From assembly GCA_037127315.1 (NCBI GenBank), contig JBBBDQ010000350.1:3386501-3450500 (forward strand): DNA of 64,000 bases, given 5' to 3'. The translations under genes were made by a program, and so were the position numbers. The notes beneath the pieces were generated by a model that had not been told where the DNA came from, did not search any database, and saw only the letters and a program-made list of their open reading frames with translations. This document shows, piece by piece, positions 59,109 through 64,000 of the stretch. Origin of the DNA: Ascarosepion bandense. Its lineage: Eukaryota > Mollusca > Cephalopoda > Sepiida > Sepiidae. The stretch's first letter is position 1. Every line of letters starts with the position of its first letter.

Positions 59109-60392
59109 CGGAGTTTAACGTAAATTCCCGAAACTGACATTAGCCGATATATTTGAATTCTTATTTGTTTAACATTATTATTTTTCAATGGATACTTTTA
59201 TTTGAGTGGAAACTTGTTCATTATATATATATAGTGTATCGAGGCAGCAAACGATTTTCTAGACATATACTGTTAAATATAAAAGAAAATGAATGTTTAT
59301 TATGTTTAATCATGAGCCGTTCTAAACGTCGTATTTTGGCTGTTCAGTTGAGAATAAAGACTGTTGGAGAATTTGTGTCTTTATTTTCAACTGAAATTAA
59401 AGCCAAAATACGACGTTTAGAACGGCTCATGATTAAACATAATAGACATTCATTATCTCTTATATTTAACAGTATATGTTTAGAATATATATATATAGAT
59501 AGATGGATATATAAACTGTGCCAAGAAGAAAAGTTAGAGATTATACGATTCAAAAAACAAAAATGAATGAAAGAACAGAAATTATGACTAAGTGTAACCA
59601 TACTAAAAAAAACAAAAAAACAAAAAAAAAAACGCAATAATTTGTTTTAAATTGTTAAAATTGCGCGTGCAAAAATTTCCTGCCACGTGAGCGTTCAAAA
59701 AAAAAACAAACAAAAAAACTAAAACTAAAAAACAAAACCACCGTTACGTGAGTGTTCTTAAAAAGAAAAACAGTAAACGGTAAAATCAGTTATTAAAAAT
59801 CGCCTGAAGGCACCACTCATGGTAGAAACCTAGGTCGCGTAATGACTCGTTTACAAATGTAAAATATTCAAAAGTTCTACAATATAATTGTATTGAACAC
59901 TTTAATACAAATGTGCACTGATCTAACCCTATTGTGACCAAAAACTAAGTATTAAATAATCAAATTACGCTCTCACACCCTTATTGAGCACGCTGAAAAA
60001 TGGTAGTCTTGGAAAAACAGTAGCTACTTTAGCATATACGCATCGTTCACTTACCAATGAATTAGAACACTCTCAGCTATTGGGTGTGTATAATGATAAT
60101 ATACACGCTAAAAAGTCTACCTCCTTCTTACGAGCGCCCGTAGCTCAGAGATAGGATCGCCGACTGACGCCAATTCGGTCGGGTTTCAATCTTGGGTTAA
60201 AAAGCAATCGGAGTCTAACCGTACTGATGAGCTGTGATACAGCGAAACAAATCTGTCTGCGGATGACTATATATATATATGTCGTTAAACAGTACATTTT
60301 AATTTTCATCCTACTTAATCGTTTGAGAAATCGTTTGGAAAATATCTATCTTCCGGCAGGAATCGAACCTGCAAACTCTCACACTTTTTGTG

Positions 60393-60470
<78 letters not shown>

Positions 60471-61360
60471 TGAGAGAGAGAGAGAGAGAGAGAGATGCAC
60501 ATACATACATATGTATATGTGTGCGTGTGCGTATGTGGTAATTTGAATTGACCATATAAATATTTAATTACCATTTGTTATAATTAGTCCATTTCAAAAT
60601 CTGCTATTATTTTATAAGACTCTCATTAACGCATGGCGCCGAATTAGTCGTGCCTGATATTAATCAGCTACTACCACCAAAAGCCTAATATATTAGATTA
60701 AATGATTTTCTACTATAGCGAAGTATATTTGGAACTTTTTGTTATTCTGGTCTAATTGGATATGATGCATTAATGGTTTAATTTGGAGACATTTTCACTG
60801 TTTGTTCGTTTTGTTTTTGCTGAAATAATAGATGTTAAGTCAGTTTCAGCATCAAGTGAAATTAAATTTACCTTGATTTTTACACGATACTCCCCTAATC
60901 TATCTAATTTCGATTTAACACAGACAAAGCAAGGCGTCTGATACAAAGTAGTTCATGAGGCCTTTCTATAAGGATTAGCTGTGTTAGTCGCTTATTCATC
61001 GCTTCAGTTGTCATTTATTTTCTCAAACATTAACGCATAATTTGAAAGTCACCATTCTCAAAGTGTATATATTCTATTTTTCATAAAAATATTAGTAACA
61101 AATAAGAGAGGAGCAAAACGAAACGAAGATTTTACATTCCCTCTTTTGTATCCACGTGTAATGGCTACAAAATTCATGACAGTCATAGGAGCAACATCTC
61201 CAAAAAGGGCGATCACAAAGCGGCCATGAAAGTCTTCGCCGGGAGAATCATGGTCGGAGATTTGCACGTCGAACCAGGCTTCATCTGTAACTGTCAAGTT
61301 GTCTGCGAAAGAAAAGCCAAACATGGACGATGCAAGGGCCAGGACAAAGAAAATCACCAT
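45024..61360 (-). CDS. secretory cyclophilin (peptidyl-prolyl cis-trans isomerase), full coding span of a 4-coding-exon gene
   Basis: Four exons (61360-61136, 55211-55118, 51290-51106, 45176-45024) join to 657 nt, 218 residues plus stop, with GT-AG junctions in phases 0, 1 and 0. Residues 1-19 form a signal peptide (cut likely after FSFA). The cyclophilin domain follows: [13 protein letters not shown], catalytic Arg87, Phe92 and Gln95, then Gln143, Phe145, Trp153 and His158. Odd: the active-site Met is Val93, the usual GG after the catalytic Gln is MG, and cyclophilin A Ala103 is His135. It should speed proline isomerisation during protein folding in the ER or outside the cell. Length fits cyclophilin B-type proteins. 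The C-terminus NHDII lacks KDEL. The introns (5.9, 3.8 and 5.9 kb) are full of transposable elements. Confidence 0.92.
45370..45640 (+). pseudogene. heavily decayed LINE RT C-terminal fragment
   Basis: Plus-strand frames hint at [28 protein letters not shown], similar to the LINE C-termini at 31155 and 39105. Antisense to the host gene. Confidence 0.4.
45709..45796 (-). repeat. tRNA-like sequence
   Basis: Minus strand: ggcacctcgacgttgtttaa, tggttagcacg, gtagtgagttcgatcctcac, tggtaccc. The B box is good. The intervening arm is too long for a normal tRNA, so a tRNA-derived repeat is more likely. Confidence 0.5.
45797..46209. other. no recognised feature
   Basis: Intronic; the 96-codon plus frame at 45685-45975 has no recognisable product. 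Confidence 0.45.
46210..47026 (-). mobile_element. Helitron-like non-autonomous element H4, near full length
   Basis: Minus strand from TCTAAACTTATTTATAAATG (preceded by A) to the terminal hairpin gaacaacgccgggc. The CTAG end is degraded. Contains (CA)n and (TA)n tracts. About 815 bp. Confidence 0.55.
47027..47650. other. no recognised feature
   Basis: Intronic AT-rich sequence. Confidence 0.5.
47651..47956 (+). mobile_element. SINE-A copy 9
   Basis: Full-length plus-strand copy, antisense to the host gene. The hairpin gtctctttcgagac is intact. Confidence 0.85.
48066..49105 (-). mobile_element. LINE-J copy, 5' truncated, decayed
   Basis: Tail at 48066 (aatcatttcaccccaagtaagg). The coding part runs back to the YADDTTIY box near 49090 (catcagcagagatgg). 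Frames are broken; recognisable pieces include [20 protein letters not shown] and CRTRSF. Confidence 0.8.
49106..49590. other. no recognised feature
   Basis: Intronic; short repeated gatttgattgga near 49110-49135; TA run at 49578-49597. Confidence 0.5.
49597..50010. mobile_element. SINE-T inverted pair (foldback)
   Basis: A minus-oriented 3' half (49597-49760, core at 49639-49672) and a plus-oriented 3' half (49880-50000) face each other across a tRNA-like middle (gagttcaataccaggctaca). The left core reads CTGAAGAAGGCCGG...CGGCCGAAAC on the minus strand. The right core has lost the GAAA box (cggtggatac). Confidence 0.65.
50011..50621. other. no recognised feature
   Basis: Intronic; tctcgcgagatt is repeated twice near 50345-50385. 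Confidence 0.5.
50622..50955 (-). mobile_element. dimeric SINE-D copy 1 with LINE-J-like tail
   Basis: Minus strand: two tandem monomers, each with cggttcacactccacccacg ... gaacaggtgaagag ... ttccggctttctctttt, then the tail cccctgcgcatcagtggcg ... ccttgcttgattaaaa, which equals the LINE-J 3' tail. About 150 nt downstream of the exon 3 donor. Confidence 0.8.
51106..51290 (-). CDS. cyclophilin gene, exon 3
   Basis: Acceptor gttgtttttag, donor gtaagtacg. Encodes [12 protein letters not shown] ... [15 protein letters not shown] ... [17 protein letters not shown] after a split Gly. 185 nt, same as 10536-10720. Confidence 0.93.
51291..51835 (-). other. cyclophilin intron 2, 3' part; no other feature recognised
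   Basis: AT-rich, single-copy-looking. Confidence 0.5.
51836..53420 (-). mobile_element. LINE-J copy, 5' truncated, reading frame intact
   Basis: Tail at 51836 (tttaatcatttcaccccaag). The 5' cut is at about 53420 within the RT domain. Very similar to 26578-28990. Confidence 0.85.
52037..53417 (-). CDS. LINE-J reverse transcriptase, truncated, catalytic YADD present
   Basis: Open from the truncation edge ([18 protein letters not shown]) to a stop at 52037. Contains [48 protein letters not shown] and the same C-terminus as the 26791-28989 copy. Unlike that copy the catalytic Asp pair is intact, but the first RT motifs and the endonuclease are absent, so it cannot retrotranspose by itself. It lies in intron 2 in sense orientation with the host gene. 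Confidence 0.85.
53655..53752 (-). mobile_element. SINE-A copy 10, 5' third
   Basis: Only the head and early body remain; it is truncated at a TA run. Confidence 0.7.
53818..53950 (-). mobile_element. SINE-T fragment with exact CTGATGA box
   Basis: Minus strand: CTGATGAAGGCTG ... CGACCGAAACGTC at 53871-53903, then gatgaagacaacagtctga. The tRNA head is missing. Confidence 0.6.
53951..54362. other. no recognised feature
   Basis: Intronic. It may include a diverged remainder of SINE-T (gggtcatgtgacc near 54100). Confidence 0.4.
54363..54552 (-). mobile_element. SINE-A copy 11, 3' part
   Basis: The tail, hairpin and second half of the body are present; the head is missing. Confidence 0.8.
54686..54998 (-). 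mobile_element. SINE-A copy 12
   Basis: Full-length minus-strand copy ending about 120 bp downstream of exon 2. Confidence 0.85.
55118..55211 (-). CDS. cyclophilin gene, exon 2
   Basis: Acceptor cttgtctttctttgtag, donor gtaaggaag. Encodes [20 protein letters not shown] then [11 protein letters not shown] plus the first base of Gly107. Holds catalytic Arg87 and Gln95. Confidence 0.93.
55296..55630 (+). mobile_element. dimeric SINE-D copy 2 with LINE-J-like tail
   Basis: Same structure as 50622-50955, but on the plus strand. It begins about 85 nt upstream of the exon 2 acceptor. Confidence 0.8.
55631..55930. other. tRNA-like remnant, otherwise nothing
   Basis: gattcgaacaatgaattggc ... gagttcaatcccttg at 55680-55725 resembles a decayed tRNA head. 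Confidence 0.35.
55931..56275 (-). mobile_element. SINE-T copy, full length
   Basis: Minus strand from the tRNA-like head (catggcccagtggatatag; gacttcaataacagg) to the core CTGAAGAAGACCGG...GGGCCGAAAC (55995-56027) and tail gatgaggacagtagtttaaa. Confidence 0.75.
56335..56640 (-). mobile_element. SINE-T copy, in tandem with the previous one
   Basis: Same orientation, offset by about 380 bp. The head is intact (gagttcaatacctgg). The core is deleted between CTGAAGAAA and tgttgtaaaaatgg. Confidence 0.7.
56885..57371 (-). mobile_element. Helitron-like H5
   Basis: Minus strand: 3' end CTAG followed by T at 56884. The 5' end is cut two bases short of TCTAAAC at its junction with H6. Confidence 0.55.
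57371..57562 (+). mobile_element. Helitron-like H6, 3' part in inverse orientation
   Basis: Reads tcgataccaggaaatcaaaa ... acccgagcaacgccgggcta tactgCTAG then T. It forms a 190-bp inverted repeat with 56885-57075. Confidence 0.6.
57563..58135. other. no recognised feature
   Basis: A 63-codon plus frame at 57899-58090 (with [20 protein letters not shown]) has no family I recognise. Confidence 0.4.
58168..58253. repeat. (TA)n with caaata interruptions
   Basis: TA-rich array preceding a Helitron-like copy. Confidence 0.9.
58250..59075 (+). mobile_element. Helitron-like H7, nearly complete
   Basis: aaactcatttataaatgaaa start, GT/CT runs, conserved block, long (TA)n at 58625-58678, 3' half with gagctccaggaccaggg and the end hairpin acccgatcaacgtcgggcta; CTAG is mutated to cttg. 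Confidence 0.55.
59070..59106. repeat. (TA)n microsatellite
   Basis: Directly at the 3' end of H7. Confidence 0.9.
59259..59483. repeat. 225-bp foldback hairpin
   Basis: Arms of about 100 bp are almost perfectly complementary (e.g. atcatgagccgttctaaacg with cgtttagaacggctcatgat), with a loop of about 15-20 nt near 59362. (TA)n runs lie near both ends. Confidence 0.9.
59484..59792. other. no gene; A-rich low complexity
   Basis: Runs of aaaaac at 59605-59750. Confidence 0.6.
59793..59960 (+). repeat. dispersed repeat X, copy 2
   Basis: Same as 42521-42680. Confidence 0.8.
60133..60215 (+). repeat. tRNA-like head of a SINE remnant
   Basis: gagcgcccgtagctcagaga taggatcg with a B-box-like gggtttcaatcttgg. 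Confidence 0.5.
60350..60392 (-). repeat. tRNA T-arm-like remnant
   Basis: Minus strand gcaggttcgattcctgccgg: perfect T stem and loop, no other arms. Confidence 0.4.
60393..60497. repeat. (TA)n(GA)n microsatellite
   Basis: TA run then GA run with few interruptions. Confidence 0.95.
60498..61135. other. intron 1, part next to exon 1; nothing recognised
   Basis: AT-rich single-copy sequence. Confidence 0.5.
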
Positions 61361-61384
61361 TTTTCTTCTCTTTTGAAATAGAAT
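61136..61384 (-). CDS. cyclophilin gene, first coding exon (CDS 61360-61136, 24 nt 5' UTR)
   Basis: A splice-acceptor-like ttattttctcttccag ends at 61385, just before the exon, so an upstream Met (MNYFLF, about 61405) is intronic and translation should start at 61360 ([19 protein letters not shown]). The exon encodes the signal peptide and the first beta-strands ([20 protein letters not shown]) and ends KRGN. Confidence 0.88.
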
Positions 61385-61659
61385 CTGGAAGAGAAAATAA
61401 TTCATTTGACGTATATAGAATAAAAATCTGACATTTAAAATTTTGATCTTAATTAAAATTTAGGGTAAAAAATAATTTTACAAATCAGAAGAAAAATAAA
61501 CACCTGGATCAACTGAAAAATGTGTAAAACTTGTCAACTTTCAGAGTTGTCAACTTAGGATTAGTTTTACTGCTAAATCTTAAATTTTAAAAATATTTCA
61601 GCCCAAGCAAAATAATCAAGCGACTAAGGGTTACTGAGTTTAAAAAATACACGAGACAA
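61385..61659 (-). other. probable 5' UTR intron or promoter-proximal region; nothing recognised
   Basis: Upstream of the coding exon on the minus strand. No TATA box or non-coding first exon can be assigned. Confidence 0.4.
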
Positions 61660-62960
61660 TAAAAAAAACATTATTTAGAATAGAGGACATTATAAGTAGA
61701 GGAAACAAAAGAGAGGACATAAAAAGTAGAGGAATTAAAAGAGAGAACATTAAAAGTAGAGGAATTAAAAGAGAGGACATTAAAAGTACAGGAATTAAAA
61801 GAGAGGACATTCGAAGTAGAGGAATTGAAAGGGAGGACATTAGAAGTAGATGAATTAAAAGAGAAGAGATTAAAGTAGAGGAATCAAAAGAGAGGATACT
61901 AAAAGTAGAGGAATCAAAAGGGAGGGCATTAGAAATAGAGGAATTAAAAGAGAGGACATTAAAAGTACAGGAATTAAAAGAGAGGACATTACAAGTGGAG
62001 GAATTAAAAGAGAGGTCATTAAATATAGAGGAATCAAAAGAGAGGACATTAAAAGTAGAGGAATCAAAAGTGAGGGTATTAAAAGTAGAGGAATTAAAAG
62101 AGAGGACACTAGAAGTAGAGGAATTAAAAGAGAGGACATTAAAGTAGAGGAATCAAAAGAGAGGACATTAAAAGTACAGGAATTAAAAGAGAGGACATTC
62201 GAAGTAGAGGAACCAAAAGAGAGGTCATTAAAAGTAGAGGAATTAAAAGGGGACATTAGAAGTAGAGGGATTAAAAGAGAGGATATTAAAAGTAGAGGAA
62301 TCAAAAGAGAGGACATTAAAAGTAGAGGAATTAAAAGAGAGGACATTAAAAGTAGAGGAATTAAAAGAGAGGACATTGAAAGTAGAGGAATTAAAAGAGA
62401 GGATATTACAAGTGGAGGAATTAAAAGAGAGGTCATTAAATTTTAGAGGAATCAAAAGAGAGGACATTAAAAGTAGAGGGATTAAAAGAGAGGATTTTAA
62501 AAGTAGGGTGATTTAAAAGAAAGGACCTTAAAAGGAGTGGAATTAAAATAGAGGACATTACAAGTAGAGGAATTAAAAGAGAGGTCATTAAATGTAGAGG
62601 AATCAAAAGAGAGGACATTAAAAGTAGAGGGATTAAAAGAGAGGATATTAAAAGTAGAGGAATTAAAAGAGAGCTCATTGAAAGTAGAGGAATTAAAAGA
62701 GAGGACATTAAAAGTAGACTAATCAAAAGAAAGGGTATTATCAATAGGGGAATTAAAAGAGGGGACATTAAAAGTAGAGGAATTAAAAGAGAGGACATTA
62801 AAAGTAGAGCAATTAAAAGGGAGGACATTAGAAGTAGAGGAATTAAAAGAGAGGACATTAAAGTAGAGGAATCAAAAGAGAGGACATTAAAAGTAGAGGA
62901 ATCAAAAGAGGGGACATTAAAAGTAGAGGAATCAAAAGAGAGGTCATTAAAAGTAGAGGA
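61660..62960. repeat. 30-bp minisatellite, roughly 43 units
   Basis: Unit approximately gaggacattaaaagtagag + gaattaaaaga, with scattered variants (gaatcaaaaga, gaggtcatta, one-base deletions). Because 30 is a multiple of 3, minus frames stay open and read a 10-residue Leu/Ser/Pro repeat, broken where single bases are lost. Confidence 0.95.
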
Positions 62961-62964
62961 TTAA

Positions 62965-63140
62965 GAAGACAAGATAGCGATTGACATTGCATTTACATTT
63001 GAAAGATCAAAGTTTACTGGAAAGCAAGAAGCTGGAGGCGAGTTCCATCAGCAAGATGTCCGTGAGGAAAAACTGTTTGCGTAGAACATGCACCTACCCA
63101 TTTCGATTGTGAAATGATAATACCTTGTTGCCAATCTGGT
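62965..63140 (-). mobile_element. LINE-J diverged copy, 3' portion
   Basis: gcgattgacattgcatttac ... gcaagaagctggaggcgagt matches the last codons and 3' end of LINE-J; 3' tail lost at the minisatellite. Confidence 0.65.
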
Positions 63141-63466
63141 CAGTCAGTCAGTTAAGTGCCATACGTGATACACGCTTGGGCGATCATGTTTCGAAAGAGA
63201 CATGACTGACTTGGCAGAAGATTATCCCGCAGTAGGCAATTGCCTACTGCGGGATAATCTTGCCATTGCTTTCTGCGGTAGACTGGTTGCCAGACAAGGC
63301 TATAGAACCCAATCTGTCCTGCTATTTAACCCATAACTGGAAGGAAGAGACGGATTAATACCTTTTCCAAGGGTATCTGCGCGTAAGTGAATACAATGGA
63401 TTCAACTGGAATTCGAACTCGGCTCCCCGGTTTCTCGTTCGATATCCACTGTACCACAAAGCACAT
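63141..63466 (-). mobile_element. SINE-A copy 13, nested in LINE-J, with an internal palindrome
   Basis: Full-length minus-strand SINE inserted within the LINE copy. It carries an extra inverted duplication, making a perfect 44-bp palindrome at 63218-63261. Confidence 0.85.
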
Positions 63467-64000
63467 CTTGGTACCATATAGGAAAGCTCGACAGAACAAT
63501 TACTATGAAAATATTTATAGAAAAGGTACAAGGAACTTACGTCATCGCGGTGGGAAAGTGGCTAAATCCGAAATGGTAGGACAGGATCGATAAAATTGCA
63601 GATTCTTCTTTTGATTTTATCAAGAATTACTAACTATATAGCAGAAGCACCAAACTAGATGTAACAGCAATATTCAAAGCGTGGATTGATAATAGGCATA
63701 TAAATCTGAAAGAAAACTTCTAATGAGAAAATGCATAGCACGACAAAGTGAAATGATTTTGAGAGAAGCAGACCTAGTAATTGATTCAATATAATCTTTC
63801 CATGTCATTTTTTGTTCGCCAGAGAAGATACAATGAGTCACTCTCCTGGTAGCTGATACCCATACTGATGGAAGGCAAAACAGACTAAAAAAATGCCTTT
63901 TATTTTTGAAGCGTTAAAATTAACCAGGCATTTCTCACCTCAATTAACAACTGATTGTAAGTTATTTTTGAGACAAGTTGTCAATTTGAGTTCGAATATC
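63467..64000 (-). mobile_element. LINE-J diverged copy, continuation beyond the SINE
   Basis: cggtgggaaagtggctaaat, gattcttcttttgattttatc and later gcgttaaaattaaccaggca match successive parts of the LINE-J C-terminal coding region. Many stops; continues past the window edge. Confidence 0.65.

Larger units (their letters stand above)
55212..61135 (-). other. cyclophilin gene intron 1
   Basis: Donor gtaaaatc after AAT is weak. Contains SINE-D, two SINE-T, three Helitron-like segments, a long hairpin, repeat X and microsatellites. Confidence 0.75.

Noticed and set aside
61640..62858. Minus-strand frames with a 10-residue Leu-Pro-Ser repeat
   Set aside because: They come from the 30-bp minisatellite; the frame shifts wherever a unit loses a base, so no protein is maintained.
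61660..62960. CRISPR-like array
   Set aside because: Units are contiguous with no spacers, and the window is animal DNA.

Overview
The window reads as animal nuclear DNA, most likely from a coleoid cephalopod (octopus-like mollusc). It is AT-rich and dominated by simple repeats, tRNA-derived SINEs, several decayed LINE families, and Penelope-like, Helitron-like and Gypsy pieces, with one intron-rich gene spread over 16 kb. The animal assignment follows directly from gene structure and repeat classes. The cephalopod assignment is inference from recalled resemblance of the repeat families, not from a search.

Only two host genes are supported, and both are secretory-type cyclophilins (peptidyl-prolyl cis-trans isomerases). 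A four-coding-exon gene lies on the minus strand (61360 to 45024) and joins without a break into a 218-residue protein with a signal peptide. The last two exons of a paralogue lie on the plus strand (10536-10720 and 11590-11745); its first exons are not in the window. The two copies share the 185-nt exon and its splice phases and point towards each other across about 33 kb.

Layout. 0-10.5 kb: SINEs, a Penelope-like retroelement bounded by inverted repeats, Helitron-like copies, a 5S-rRNA-like sequence and a 630-bp ACAT array. 10.5-12 kb: 3' end of the plus-strand cyclophilin. 12-31 kb: SINEs, a Tc1/pogo-type MITE, LINE pieces, a nearly complete LINE reverse transcriptase reading frame (26.8-29.0 kb) and a LINE C-terminus with restriction-like endonuclease motifs (29.4-30.3 kb). 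31-41.5 kb: a graveyard of LINE fragments, a decayed gene of an unnamed family, a Q/N-type tandem repeat, Gypsy gag-pol debris and two related LTRs. 41.5-45 kb: microsatellites, a hairpin and a local duplication. 45-61.4 kb: the minus-strand cyclophilin gene, its introns filled with SINE, LINE and Helitron-like copies in both orientations. 61.6-64 kb: a 30-bp minisatellite, then a LINE copy split by a SINE.

The most interesting points are: (i) a pair of inverted, nearly identical dimeric SINEs immediately flanking exons 2 and 3 of the cyclophilin gene, a classic arrangement for back-splicing or dsRNA editing; (ii) a tRNA-headed SINE family carrying a hammerhead-ribozyme-like core; (iii) a SINE that shares its 3' tail with a resident LINE; and (iv) several long foldback structures. 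No operon-like, CRISPR or defence system is visible.
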